Source of the DNA: Lachnospiraceae bacterium
Lineage (GTDB): Bacteria > Bacillota > Clostridia > Lachnospirales > Lachnospiraceae
Reading direction: 5' to 3'
DNA length: 43,661 bases
Assembly (NCBI GenBank): GCA_016293925.1
Contig: JAEDCX010000009.1
Location: 1-43,661 of the forward strand
Part shown: piece after piece, positions 8,142 through 17,211 of the stretch
Numbering within the stretch: position 1 is the stretch's first letter
Layout of the letters: every line of letters begins with the position of its first letter
Translations under genes and position numbers: made by a program
Notes under the pieces: generated by a model
Databases searched by the model: none
Told to the model about the DNA's origin: nothing
The model's input: the letters and a program-made list of their open reading frames with translations, nothing else

Positions 8142-10940
8142 CTATAGATTCTGTTCCACATACTGATCAAATTCTTCCATAGACATCAGAACATTTCTCG
8201 GCTTCGTCCCCTCTTCTTCTCCGACCACACCGGCTTCACACAACTGATCCATGATTCTGGCCGCTCTGTTAAAGCCGATCCGAAACTCCCTCTGGAGCAT
8301 TCCGATGGAGGCCTTGTCCTTTTTGATAATCACCCGACCTGCATCTACGAAAAAAGCATCGTACTCCTCCTCGGCTGCAGACGTACCGCCGCCTCCCGAG
8401 CCTCCGCTCTCACCAAAGGAGTTTACTTTCGCCGTCAGCTCCTCCTGGGCGGTCACCATAATATCCTGACTCTTAATATAATCCACTACAGCGCCGACTT
8501 CTTTGTCCGACAGGAATGCTCCCTGCACACGGACCGGTTTTGCAGCACCGTTCGGGAAAAAGAGCATATCCCCGTTTCCAAGCAGTTTCTCCGCGCCGCT
8601 CATATCCAGAATGGTTCTGGAATCCGTTCCGCTGGCCAGCTTACATGCAATACGGCTCGGCATGTTTGCCTTAATCAGGCCGGTTACCACATCCACGGAA
8701 GGTCGCTGTGTTGCAATGACCAGATGAATTCCAGCCGCACGCGCCAGCTGTGCCAGACGACAGATGGACTGCTCTACGGACGCCTGGGCGACCATCATAA
8801 GGTCCGCAAGCTCATCTACGACAATCACGATCTGCGGCAGTTTTGCCGGAGGCTGTTCTCCGCGCTGCTTCATCTCTGCAACTTTCGCATTGTAATGGCC
8901 GATATCCTTCACATTCAGATCTGCAAACAGTTTATATCGTCTCGTCATCTCCTCGACGCCCCAGTTTAACGCGCCTGCCGCCTGTTTCGGATCCGTCACC
9001 ACCGGAAGGAGCAGATGGGGAATTCCATTGTAAATGCTGAATTCCACCTGTTTGGGATCCACCATGATAAACTTCACATCCTCCGGATTGGCCTTATACA
9101 GAATCGACATAATCAGTGTATTCATACATACAGATTTGCCGGAACCGGTAGTACCCGCAATCAATACATGGGGCATTTTGGCAATATCCCATACCACAAC
9201 CTGACCGGACAGATCCTTTCCCACCGCAAATGACAGCAGAGAGGAACTGTTCCTGAATTCCGGAGCCTCCACCAGTTCCCGGAACCGTACCATGGTATTC
9301 ACTTTATTCGGCACCTCAATTCCGACCGCAGATTTCCCCGGAATCGGGGCCTCTATGCGGATATCCGTTGCCGCAAGCTGTAATTTCAGATCATCAGCCA
9401 GGGATACAATCTTGCTGACCTTCACCCCCAGCTCCGGTTGTAACTCATATCGGGTAACCGAAGGTCCTTTACTGATATCGGTAATTTTTGCCCTGACTCC
9501 GAAAATTTCCAGTGTCTGCAGCAGTTTTGCCGCTGTTTCTTTCAATTCCGCCGCAGAATCTCCCCGATTGCCGTTCTCCGCAGGCTTTAAGAGATTCAGT
9601 GTCGGCAGTTTGTATCTGTCCGCAGGACGTTTCCCCACACTCTGCGCCACAACCGGTGCCGCCTCCGTTTTCCCGGCGTATGAAGCGGATTCATGGGATG
9701 TATTCCCACTCTTCTCCTGTCCGGATAGAATTGCATTCCTGCGTTCCTCTCTTGCAGAATCCTGATTATGTAAGTCGGACCGGAATGGATCCGGTAAAGA
9801 TTCCACTTCGGAGGGTTTTCGTGCCTCCGGAGCAACCATTCCTTTTGGTTCCGGAATAAAGGAGGTATCATACGAAAAGGATACATCCTCAGCCACAGAT
9901 TCCACGCTCCGGTGCACCTGCCCCTGCGCTGAGTCCGTCATCCGTTCTACCCCATTGTCGGTAGCGGTATCCACATCCGCCACATCCTCCAGGGTAATCT
10001 CGTGCAGATTATCTCCGTATACCGTAGTCCTCTTACTCTCCTGATTCACGAGCAGCGTATCACGGGATACCCCCGACACTTTACGGTCCATACGTCTTGC
10101 GGGCTTCTCATCCGGAACATCCGCCTCCATACCGGCACCGGTTTCCCGGAAGGTAGCAGCACCGACCGTATTCTCCGAACCGGAATTCCCGATTCTCCGT
10201 TTCCTCTTCTCAGACCGCTCCGAATCCGTGTTCTGCGGTACGCTCTCTTCCTGTATCTCCTCCGGACGGAATTCCGCGCGATTACGGTGTTTCTCCGCGC
10301 TCAATACAGCACCGTTGTACGCCTTCTCACTGCCCCGCTTCAACAGATTCACGATGGATTTCTCTGTCAGGAAAACAATACAGATCAGCATGATCACAAC
10401 AATCACCAGCACGGTTCCTGCCGTATTCATGTAACGATACAGCAGAAGCGTCGGCATTCCTGCCAGCAATCCGCCGCCCCGGTATCCATCGGCAGACGCA
10501 TTATACAGACCCAGGAACCAGTTTTTCGGTATCTCCTTCAGTTCCACGCCGAACAGTTCAATCAGCATGGACAAGGCATATAGGAAAAGACCGATCAGGA
10601 TGACTTTCTTCGTCACTCTCCGGTTCCCTTTGTTGGCCAGATAAACCAGGAATCCCAGCGCCAGCAGAAACGGCAACACATACGCCATCACCCCGAATAT
10701 ACCAAACATAATGCCCTTTACAGTGCTCCCGAGGCTGCCTGCAACACCGATATTGCACAGCGTCAGAAAAACCGCCAGTGCCATCAGAAGAATTGCGATG
10801 ATCTCCATCCGTTCTTTCTTCTTTTGCTCCTGCATCCTGCGGCTGTTGGATCTGTTCTGCGTACCTGTATTGCGACCACCGGATGACTGCCGGCTTGTTT
10901 TGCTGCTTCCCGACTGATTCTGTTTTCTCGTGTTTGCCAT
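8142..10940 (-). CDS. ftsK: FtsK/SpoIIIE-family DNA translocase
   Basis: A 932-residue membrane-anchored DNA pump. It moves chromosomal DNA through the closing division or sporulation septum. Four hydrophobic segments lie at roughly 45-68, 75-103, 111-131 and 173-192. A long charged, poorly conserved linker follows (about 200-460). The motor carries a Walker A motif GTTGSGKS (596-603) and a Walker B motif IVIVVDELADL (704-714). After a glycine-rich hinge, a winged-helix gamma domain (about 858-932; SIGMLQREFRIGFNRAARIM) should read polar DNA sequences. The gene follows the tepA-like protease by 57 bases, an arrangement also known for ymfB/tepA and spoIIIE in Bacillus. Whether it acts in vegetative division, sporulation or both cannot be told from sequence. 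Confidence 0.96.
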   Translation of the reverse strand: MANTRKQNQSGSSKTSRQSSGGRNTGTQNRSNSRRMQEQKKKERMEIIAILLMALAVFLTLCNIGVAGSLGSTVKGIMFGIFGVMAYVLPFLLALGFLVYLANKGNRRVTKKVILIGLFLYALSMLIELFGVELKEIPKNWFLGLYNASADGYRGGGLLAGMPTLLLYRYMNTAGTVLVIVVIMLICIVFLTEKSIVNLLKRGSEKAYNGAVLSAEKHRNRAEFRPEEIQEESVPQNTDSERSEKRKRRIGNSGSENTVGAATFRETGAGMEADVPDEKPARRMDRKVSGVSRDTLLVNQESKRTTVYGDNLHEITLEDVADVDTATDNGVERMTDSAQGQVHRSVESVAEDVSFSYDTSFIPEPKGMVAPEARKPSEVESLPDPFRSDLHNQDSAREERRNAILSGQEKSGNTSHESASYAGKTEAAPVVAQSVGKRPADRYKLPTLNLLKPAENGNRGDSAAELKETAAKLLQTLEIFGVRAKITDISKGPSVTRYELQPELGVKVSKIVSLADDLKLQLAATDIRIEAPIPGKSAVGIEVPNKVNTMVRFRELVEAPEFRNSSSLLSFAVGKDLSGQVVVWDIAKMPHVLIAGTTGSGKSVCMNTLIMSILYKANPEDVKFIMVDPKQVEFSIYNGIPHLLLPVVTDPKQAAGALNWGVEEMTRRYKLFADLNVKDIGHYNAKVAEMKQRGEQPPAKLPQIVIVVDELADLMMVAQASVEQSICRLAQLARAAGIHLVIATQRPSVDVVTGLIKANMPSRIACKLASGTDSRTILDMSGAEKLLGNGDMLFFPNGAAKPVRVQGAFLSDKEVGAVVDYIKSQDIMVTAQEELTAKVNSFGESGGSGGGGTSAAEEEYDAFFVDAGRVIIKKDKASIGMLQREFRIGFNRAARIMDQLCEAGVVGEEEGTKPRNVLMSMEEFDQYVEQNL

Positions 10941-10997
10941 CCTGCGATTTCACCCCCGGACATACTTTCTCACGTTATAACTCGTAATATTATATCA

Positions 10998-11657
10998 TCA
11001 AACCCGTTCTTTTTCAATGAATGAAATCAATTTTGCCAACGCATCGGAAAGTCCCCCCAATTCATCGATAATTCCGGCATTCACAGCCTCTGTCCCGGTC
11101 AGAATGGTGCCGATATCCTTGGACATGTTCTGGGTCGCCATCATATAGTGCAGAAAGCAGTCCTCCGTCACACTGCTGTGATCCGTCACAAAAGACACAA
11201 TCCGGTTCTGAATCTGTTCGATGTAATCATATGTCTGTTTGGCACCGATCACGGTTCCGTTCATCCGTACCGGATGAATAACCATGGTTCCCGTAGGCAC
11301 AATATAGGAATAATCCGTACTCACTGCAATCGGAACTCCGATGGAATGACTTCCTCCCAGCACAAGCGAAACAGTTGGTTTCCGGATGGATGCAATTAAT
11401 TCCGCAATGGCGAGTCCCGCATCCACATCCCCGCCGCAGGTGTTCAGCACAAGCAGCAGTCCCTCCACCTCCGGATCCAGCTCCACCTCCGCGATCCTCG
11501 GAATCAGGTGTTCGTATTTGGTTGCTTTGGTACTGTTTCCGCACATTTCATGTCCCTCTATCTCGCCAATAATGGTCATAATGGCAATTCCGTGCAGATT
11601 TCGCTTCTCATCCTTTCGTTGAATGATTTCCCCATATTCTTTTACCCGATCATCCAT
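10998..11657 (-). CDS. tepA: ClpP-like serine protease of the TepA/YmfB type
   Basis: A 219-residue ClpP-fold protein. The segment LNTCGGDVDAGLAIAELI matches the ClpP strand/helix that shapes the active site. The nucleophile is probably Ser105 in GGSHSIG, and the histidine is His128 in MVIHPVR. It lacks a signal peptide and is not accompanied by a Clp ATPase gene. Family knowledge places TepA/YmfB in Bacillus, where it has been linked to protein export and degradation of small acid-soluble spore proteins. The position next to the ftsK/spoIIIE gene agrees with that group. The start has an AAAAGGAG site. The terminator of the preceding gene lies immediately upstream, so a separate promoter is likely, but I could not place it. 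Confidence 0.85.
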   Translation of the reverse strand: MDDRVKEYGEIIQRKDEKRNLHGIAIMTIIGEIEGHEMCGNSTKATKYEHLIPRIAEVELDPEVEGLLLVLNTCGGDVDAGLAIAELIASIRKPTVSLVLGGSHSIGVPIAVSTDYSYIVPTGTMVIHPVRMNGTVIGAKQTYDYIEQIQNRIVSFVTDHSSVTEDCFLHYMMATQNMSKDIGTILTGTEAVNAGIIDELGGLSDALAKLISFIEKERV

Positions 11658-11685
11658 TTTCCGTTCTCCTTTTCCATACTTTCAA

Positions 11686-11717
11686 AAAAGAGAACCTCCA
11701 GCAAGAAGTTCTCTTTT
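11686..11717 (-). terminator. Intrinsic terminator after the polytopic membrane protein gene
   Basis: The arms AAAAGAGAAC and GTTCTCTTTT (11686-11695 and 11708-11717) form a 10-bp stem with a 12-base loop. On the minus strand the stem continues into a run of six T. It lies 56 bases downstream of the membrane protein stop codon and about 30 bases before the tepA start, separating the two transcription units. Confidence 0.82.
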
Positions 11718-11772
11718 ATCACAGCCTGTATGAAACTAGTATACCCGGTCAATCCTGATCTATTCTCCCGGA

Positions 11773-13281
11773 CTAAATATCGTAATCATCCTGATCCTCA
11801 ATATCAATGTCAAACATCATTTTCTCTTCCGAAACCGGGAATGCATAATCCTGCTCCCGTTTCACATGCTTTTTCGGTCCCGCGAGCGGATTGGGTAACG
11901 GTTGTCCCGGCAGCGGTTTATATGGCTTCTTCCCGGCGGCAGAATCTGTCCCGGCAGAAAGCGGAGTCGCCAGATCCTCCATCGGTGTAACCACAATATC
12001 CTCTCCATCCTGCACCGGCTCGTCTTCCCTTTCGGGCACCGCCTCCGATGCGCATGGTTCCTTCCCCGATATCCCATTCTGATACATCACACCGGCCAGA
12101 ATACAGATGCTCACGAAAAAGAATAATCCGGCATATTCCGCATCCGTACACAACCAGACCGCAAATACAAAAACTGCGGTTCCGTAAAATGCCACATAAG
12201 GTCTCGTTCCCACCATCCAGTAATACAGGATATACACGGCCGCAAGTACGGCAGGAATCAACAGATACAGCAGATGCTCTCCCGCAATGACGATTCCAGC
12301 ATCCGGATTCCAGATCCGGGCGGTGTCATCCCCCCAGGTTGTCAGTACCTGTATGAAGTCCATATCCGTATTCAGGTATGTCGCAAGACAATGCAGGAAA
12401 AAGCCTGCCGTGAACCCCAGAATCTGAATGACAATCAGGAAGGATTTGTATATTTTCTGTTCTTCTGCGGTTCGATAGGTTATGTAATACAACAGCAACA
12501 GCAGGAATATGGCAGCGAACAACGGTTCCCGGAAAAACAGGAATCCATTGACCATGCCAAACAGCAGAAGGACGCCCATATAGGCACTTTTTCCGCCTTT
12601 GCGAATCAGACGGATCAGCACACTGTATAAGAGAAGCATCCCACAGAGCACCGCCATCAGACCATGCACTGCGGAAATCTCATAAATACTTCTGATTGAA
12701 TCCGGATTTGCAAACACCAGCAATGTAGCGAGAAAGGCGCCCAGATGTCCGGACAGATTTCTGACCGCAATATAAAACACCAGTGCACTTCCGGTCTGCA
12801 GGATCAGCAGGGAAAACGCCGCTGCCTCTCCGGTATTGCCGAACAGCCGGAAGGATAACCGCAGAAGATTCTGAACGATCCTGGCAAAGGGATCGGTGAG
12901 CCAGTCTGCAGGAACAAACACCTGTTCCGTGATCAGAGTGTCAGTGTACAGCGCATGGTTTCCGCTCAATACACCTTCCCCATCCATCAGATACCACACC
13001 CGCAATCCGATAATCACCATCATTGCAACAAAAGGAGCAATCATCCCCAGCAAACGAAAGGGACGGCCGAGTATCTTTCGTGCCAGAAGGGACATAAGGG
13101 CGCTAATGCCCAGGGTCACCACTGCAGCACCTGCTGCAAGACCGATTGCCGGTCCGGTACTCATCTCATGATACTCCACAAACAGGAAGGACAAATACCC
13201 GATGAATCCCAGGATCGGGACCGCAAACAGCCCCCACAGAATACTATCTGCCACAGTTCTTCTCTGCACGTTGTCTGTCAT
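11773..13281 (-). CDS. Polytopic membrane protein of unknown function
   Basis: A 502-residue protein with about ten to twelve hydrophobic helices across the first 410 residues, followed by a cytoplasmic tail of some 95 residues rich in Glu, Asp and Pro. The layout (an early loop with acidic and aromatic residues, then many helices) resembles GT-C-type glycosyltransferases or their relatives, but I found no diagnostic motif, so I leave the function open. The ATG at 13281 is preferred over a GTG two codons earlier because its GGGGGAG site is correctly spaced. It follows metY by about 27 bases and is the last gene before the terminator at 11686-11717. Confidence 0.75.
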   Translation of the reverse strand: MTDNVQRRTVADSILWGLFAVPILGFIGYLSFLFVEYHEMSTGPAIGLAAGAAVVTLGISALMSLLARKILGRPFRLLGMIAPFVAMMVIIGLRVWYLMDGEGVLSGNHALYTDTLITEQVFVPADWLTDPFARIVQNLLRLSFRLFGNTGEAAAFSLLILQTGSALVFYIAVRNLSGHLGAFLATLLVFANPDSIRSIYEISAVHGLMAVLCGMLLLYSVLIRLIRKGGKSAYMGVLLLFGMVNGFLFFREPLFAAIFLLLLLYYITYRTAEEQKIYKSFLIVIQILGFTAGFFLHCLATYLNTDMDFIQVLTTWGDDTARIWNPDAGIVIAGEHLLYLLIPAVLAAVYILYYWMVGTRPYVAFYGTAVFVFAVWLCTDAEYAGLFFFVSICILAGVMYQNGISGKEPCASEAVPEREDEPVQDGEDIVVTPMEDLATPLSAGTDSAAGKKPYKPLPGQPLPNPLAGPKKHVKREQDYAFPVSEEKMMFDIDIEDQDDYDI

Positions 13282-13308
13282 ATCCACTCCCCCTCGTCAA
13301 TCCTGCTC

Positions 13309-14592
13309 CTACACATACTGTAATGCCTGCTCGATATCCGCAATGATATCATCCACGTCCTCAAGACCGACGGACAAACGAATCAGCCCCGGATCCACTC
13401 CGGCTTCCGCAAGCTGTTCCTCCGTCATCTGACGATGGGTATGACTTGCGGGGTGCAGAACACAGGATTTGGCGTCTGCAACATGCGTCACAATGGAGAT
13501 CAGCTTCAGATGATCCATGAAACGAATACTGTCGTCCCGTCCTCCCTTAATTGCAAAGGACAGTACGCCGCAGGTTCCCTTCGGCATGTATTTCTCCGCC
13601 AGGGCATGGTACGGATCATCCGGCAGACCTGCATAGTTCACCCATGCAACCTTATCATTTGCTTTCAGATATTCCGCAACCTTCTGCGCATTCCGGCAGT
13701 GTCTCTCCATACGGACAGCAAGGGATTCCAGCCCCAGATTCACATAGAACGCATTCTGGGGTGCCTGGATACATCCCAAATCCCGCATCAGTTGTACCGT
13801 TGCTTTTACAATATAGGCGGATCTTCCGAAACTCTCTGCATAGGTTATCCCGTGGTAAGAGGGATCCGGAGTACATAATCCAGGAAACTTGTCCGCATGC
13901 GCCATCCAGTCAAAATTACCGCTGTCAACAATTGCACCGCCCACAGAGGAGGCATGTCCATCTATGTATTTGGTGGTGGAATGGGTTACAATATCCGCCC
14001 CAAACTGAAACGGCCGACAGTTGATCGGCGTCGGAAACGTATTGTCCACAATCAGCGGAACCCCATGTGCATGAGCCGCTTTCGCAAATTTTTCAAAATC
14101 CAGCACGCATACCGCAGGATTCGCAACGGACTCTCCGAATACACATTTGGTATTCTCCCGGAATGCAGCGTTCAGTTCCTCCTCCGTACAGTCCGGATCA
14201 ATTACGGTACATTCGATACCCATTTTTGCCATGGTAACGGTAATCAGATTGAATGTACCTCCGTATACCTTGGACGACAGGATTACATGTCCTCCTGCCT
14301 CACAGATATTGAAAATTGCAAAAAAATTCGCAGCCTGCCCCGAAGAGGTCAGCATCGCAGCCTCTCCACCTTCCAGTGCACAGAGTTTCATCGCCACGGA
14401 ATCATTGGTCGGATTCTGCAATCTCGTGTAAAAATAACCCGTATCCACAAGATCGAACAACCTGCCCATCGCATCGCTTGTATCATACTTAAAAGTCGTA
14501 CTCTGATAGATCGGAAGGGATCTCGGTTCCCCGTTCTTCGGTGACCATCCCGCGTGCAGACACAACGTACCCTGCTGTAATGTATTATCCAT
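13309..14592 (-). CDS. metY: MetY, O-acetylhomoserine sulfhydrylase
   Basis: A 427-residue PLP-dependent enzyme of the Cys/Met metabolism family. It converts O-acetyl-L-homoserine and sulfide to L-homocysteine, the direct sulfhydrylation route to methionine. The PLP-binding lysine lies in HSTTKYIDGHASSVGG. The N-terminal signature TLCLHAGWSPKNGEPRSLPI and the length of about 427 distinguish it from the shorter cystathionine synthases and lyases. The start is supported by an AAGGA site. It sits between yebC and the membrane protein gene. Only 38 bases separate it from yebC, leaving no room for a SAM riboswitch or T-box, so local methionine control is not evident. Confidence 0.93.
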   Translation of the reverse strand: MDNTLQQGTLCLHAGWSPKNGEPRSLPIYQSTTFKYDTSDAMGRLFDLVDTGYFYTRLQNPTNDSVAMKLCALEGGEAAMLTSSGQAANFFAIFNICEAGGHVILSSKVYGGTFNLITVTMAKMGIECTVIDPDCTEEELNAAFRENTKCVFGESVANPAVCVLDFEKFAKAAHAHGVPLIVDNTFPTPINCRPFQFGADIVTHSTTKYIDGHASSVGGAIVDSGNFDWMAHADKFPGLCTPDPSYHGITYAESFGRSAYIVKATVQLMRDLGCIQAPQNAFYVNLGLESLAVRMERHCRNAQKVAEYLKANDKVAWVNYAGLPDDPYHALAEKYMPKGTCGVLSFAIKGGRDDSIRFMDHLKLISIVTHVADAKSCVLHPASHTHRQMTEEQLAEAGVDPGLIRLSVGLEDVDDIIADIEQALQYV

Positions 14593-14630
14593 TCTCTTAT
14601 CCTTCTTCCCTCGAATCGAACCGATTCGTA

Positions 14631-15362
14631 TTATTCTTCTTCCCAGTTGGTATATACTGCCTGCACGTCATCATCCTCATCCAGCATATCCAATGTTTTC
14701 TGCAGATTCGCTACGGCGGCCTCATCCGTCAGAGAAACATAATTCTGCGGTATCATAGTTACCTCTGCCTCCGTCACGGCAATCTTAGCCTCCTGAATCG
14801 CCTTCAGCACCGCATCAAAATCATCCGGAGCGGTAAGAATCTCATAGCAATCCTCTTCCTCGCTGAAATCCTCTGCCCCCGCATCCAGTGCCAGCATCAT
14901 AATATCATCCGGCTCCATATCGCAATCCTCTTTGCCGATGATAATCTGTCCCTTCTTATCGAACATGAATGACACACATCCCTGGGTACCGATATTGCCA
15001 TGTCCTTTGGTAAACGCATTCCGCACATTGGCTGCGGTCCGGTTCTTGTTATCGGTCAGTGTATCCACGATAATGGCAATTCCGTTCGGTCCGTATCCCT
15101 CATAGGTTGCATATTCATAATTCACATTGCCAACTTCCCCGGCTGCTTTTTTGATTCCTCTCTCGATGGTATCGTTGGGCATATTATTGGCTTTTGCCTT
15201 CTGGATAACGGTCGCCAGCTTGAAGTTATTGTTCGGATCCGGTCCGCCCTCTTTCACGGCTACTGCAATCTCACGGCCGATGATGGTAAAGATCTTCCCC
15301 TTTGCTGCGTCATTTTTCTCTTTTTTGTGCTTAATGTTTGCAAACTTTGAATGTCCTGACAT
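14631..15362 (-). CDS. yebC: YebC/PmpR-family (TACO1-like) protein
   Basis: A 243-residue member of the YebC family. The invariant start MSGHSKFANIKHKKEKNDAA and the TYEGYGPNGIAIIV segment identify it. Members have been described both as DNA-binding regulators (PmpR) and, more recently, as ribosome-associated factors that relieve stalling at proline-rich stretches. Sequence alone does not tell which applies here. The C-terminal third is very acidic, as is usual. The ATG at 15362 has an AAGGAG site. It is 15 bases downstream of the CBS/CorC gene and shares its promoter. Confidence 0.95.
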   Translation of the reverse strand: MSGHSKFANIKHKKEKNDAAKGKIFTIIGREIAVAVKEGGPDPNNNFKLATVIQKAKANNMPNDTIERGIKKAAGEVGNVNYEYATYEGYGPNGIAIIVDTLTDNKNRTAANVRNAFTKGHGNIGTQGCVSFMFDKKGQIIIGKEDCDMEPDDIMMLALDAGAEDFSEEEDCYEILTAPDDFDAVLKAIQEAKIAVTEAEVTMIPQNYVSLTDEAAVANLQKTLDMLDEDDDVQAVYTNWEEE

Positions 15363-15377
15363 ACGAATCTGTCTCCT

Positions 15378-16703
15378 TTATATTTCTTTGGTTTCATTCT
15401 TGATAACCAGTACTTCCTGAATCACATTGTCCTTTACGGACAAAGACGTAAACTGGTAGTCTCCCACCGTAACACTGAACTCCTCATCCTCCTCCGGAAT
15501 CCGGTCCAGTTTGGCAATCAGGAATCCGTTCAGTGTGGTGAATTCCTGTTCCCCGAAATCAATACCAAACTTCTCCTCCAGTTCCTCCAGCGTGGTCATT
15601 CCCTCAATCACATACTGGTTCTGACCTTTTTCCTCGATATGCTGCTCTTCCTCATCATACTCGTCTTCGATATTGCCGACAATCTCTTCCAGAATATCCT
15701 CCATGGCTACGATTCCGGCTGTCTGTCCGTATTCGTCCATGATGATGGCCATCTGCTGCTTCTCCCGCTGCATCTGCTTGAAAAGATCATCAATCTTCTT
15801 CGTCTCCGGTACGAAAATAGCCTCCCGGATCACATCCCGCATCTCGTTCAGGGTAATCTTGTCGGTGTTCGATTTCTTCTCTTTCTCAAGCTGCGCCCGG
15901 AACCGAAGCATATCTCTGAAATGAACAATCCCGATGATATGATCTATATTCTCATCATACACCGGATACCGGCTGTTATTCTTCTCCATCGCAGTACGAA
16001 TCGCATCATCCAGCGTGATATGTATGGGAAGTGCTATAACATTCTGACGATTGGTCATAATGTCATGTACTTCCGTATCGCCAAATTCAATGATGTTATG
16101 AATCATGGCGGCTTCACTGTCTTCCAGCACACCCTGTTCATGTCCCTCATTGACCATTGAGATAATCTCATCCTCCGTCACATCCGTTTCCCGGTCGGTT
16201 CGGCGCACGCCGAAGAGCCGCAGAATCAGATTTCCTGTCCTGCTGTAGATCCAGGTGAGAGGGGTACACAGCATCATAATACCGTATGTAATATGGATAC
16301 AGGCAAAGGCCCATTTACATGGGTATCGTCTGCCAAGCCGTTTGGGGATATATACCCCGAACGTCAGGATCATATACAGCATCAGCAGAAACGCAATCAC
16401 ATAAGCCGGAATGGGGTATTGCAGATTCCACTGCAGGCATCGTCTCAGGTATCTGACATATACACATCCGGAAATCAGTATAATGGATGTGGTTACCAGC
16501 TGAACAGTATTTACATACTGGGAAGAATCGTTCATAATCTTCCGAACCTTCGCGATCGTACGCTCGGAATGGTCTCCAATTTCCCGTTCAATGTCCTTCT
16601 CTGTCATATTCTGGATCGCTGCACCGAAGCCATAGAAGATAAATTCCATAATCATCAGTATCAGAAAAGCAATGGCAACCGCCCAGGGTTCCGCATAATC
16701 CAT
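15378..16703 (-). CDS. CNNM/CBS/CorC membrane protein (hemolysin C family)
   Basis: A 441-residue membrane protein. The N-terminal part has an early hydrophobic segment (AVAIAFLILMIMEFIFYGFG) and further helices to about residue 165, consistent with a CNNM/DUF21 transmembrane domain. A tandem CBS pair follows at about 190-330 (HDIMTNRQNVIALP, NSRYPVYDENIDHIIGIVHF, MAIIMDEYGQTAGIVAMEDILEEIVG). A CorC/HlyC domain ends the protein, from YVIEGMTTLEELEEKFG onward. Family members are implicated in Mg2+ or other divalent cation efflux and homeostasis; the old hemolysin label is historical. The ATG at 16703 has an AGAAGGAG site, though with long spacing (about 13 bases); an in-frame TTG 14 codons upstream is possible. 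A promoter lies at 16744-16772. Confidence 0.88.
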   Translation of the reverse strand: MDYAEPWAVAIAFLILMIMEFIFYGFGAAIQNMTEKDIEREIGDHSERTIAKVRKIMNDSSQYVNTVQLVTTSIILISGCVYVRYLRRCLQWNLQYPIPAYVIAFLLMLYMILTFGVYIPKRLGRRYPCKWAFACIHITYGIMMLCTPLTWIYSRTGNLILRLFGVRRTDRETDVTEDEIISMVNEGHEQGVLEDSEAAMIHNIIEFGDTEVHDIMTNRQNVIALPIHITLDDAIRTAMEKNNSRYPVYDENIDHIIGIVHFRDMLRFRAQLEKEKKSNTDKITLNEMRDVIREAIFVPETKKIDDLFKQMQREKQQMAIIMDEYGQTAGIVAMEDILEEIVGNIEDEYDEEEQHIEEKGQNQYVIEGMTTLEELEEKFGIDFGEQEFTTLNGFLIAKLDRIPEEDEEFSVTVGDYQFTSLSVKDNVIQEVLVIKNETKEI

Positions 16704-16743
16704 AGGAAAATAAGTACTCCTTCTCTGAAAATATTTACATTTC

Positions 16744-16772
16744 AATATATCATTTTATCCTGTATTCGTCAA
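16744..16772 (-). promoter_or_regulatory. Sigma-A-type promoter of the CBS/CorC-yebC-metY unit
   Basis: On the minus strand, TTGACG (16767-16772) and TATATT (16744-16749) are separated by exactly 17 bases, 41 bases upstream of the ATG at 16703. This separates the unit from mazF, which ends at 16781. Confidence 0.65.
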
Positions 16773-16780
16773 GAAATGGT

Positions 16781-17122
16781 CTATGTAACCAGATCAAGAC
16801 TGATCAACAGAGCATGATCTACTTTTTTCATGATATTGGAATCCAGATGACATACCTTATCTTTCAAACGTTTCTTATCAATGGTCCGCAACTGTTCCAG
16901 CAAAATCACTGAATCCTTCTCCATATCATACTTCTCCATGGACAGTTCAATATGGGTCGGAAGCTTCGCCTTGTTCAGTTTGGACGTGATTGCCGCACAG
17001 ATAATCGTCGGGCTGTGCCGGTTACCGATATCGTTTTGTATGATGAGTACCGGTCTTACGCCGCCCTGTTCGGAGCCGATTACCGGTCTTAAATCTGCGT
17101 AGAAGATATCTCCTCTTTTCAT
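16781..17122 (-). CDS. mazF: MazF/NdoA (PemK-like) endoribonuclease
   Basis: A 113-residue protein that is a near-standard Firmicutes MazF. The start MKRGDIFYADLRPVIGSEQGG, the catalytic Arg23 in GGVRPVLIIQND and Thr46 in AAITSK are all present. The family cleaves single-stranded RNA at short sequence motifs and is normally restrained by a MazE/NdoAI antitoxin encoded directly upstream. Here the upstream gene is alr, and only 89 bases separate the two, too few for a MazE gene. An 18-base palindrome (17136-17153) runs into the ribosome-binding site. The alr-mazF neighbourhood itself is the usual Bacillus/Clostridium one. The antitoxin must be elsewhere or dispensable. Confidence 0.94.
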   Translation of the reverse strand: MKRGDIFYADLRPVIGSEQGGVRPVLIIQNDIGNRHSPTIICAAITSKLNKAKLPTHIELSMEKYDMEKDSVILLEQLRTIDKKRLKDKVCHLDSNIMKKVDHALLISLDLVT

Positions 17123-17135
17123 TCACACAATTTCC

Positions 17136-17153
17136 TTTCCAAGCTCTTGGAAA
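17136..17153 (-). promoter_or_regulatory. Palindrome overlapping the mazF ribosome-binding site
   Basis: TTTCCAAG and CTTGGAAA form perfect 8-bp arms around two central bases. On the minus strand the right arm merges with the AAAGGAA ribosome-binding site, and the palindrome ends 13 bases before the mazF ATG. No T-run follows, so it is not a terminator. It could be an operator or an RNA hairpin limiting mazF translation. Confidence 0.5.
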
Positions 17154-17211
17154 TATTATTGCCATATAAAAACATCTTATACGTGAATTGAAAAGAGCAT
17201 TTCTGTCGCTC

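Noticed and set aside
14593..14630. SAM riboswitch before metY
   Set aside because: The gap to yebC is 38 bases, far too short for any SAM aptamer.
17123..17211. MazE antitoxin gene between alr and mazF
   Set aside because: The interval is 89 bases and shows no frame with a start, a ribosome-binding site and a MazE-like sequence.
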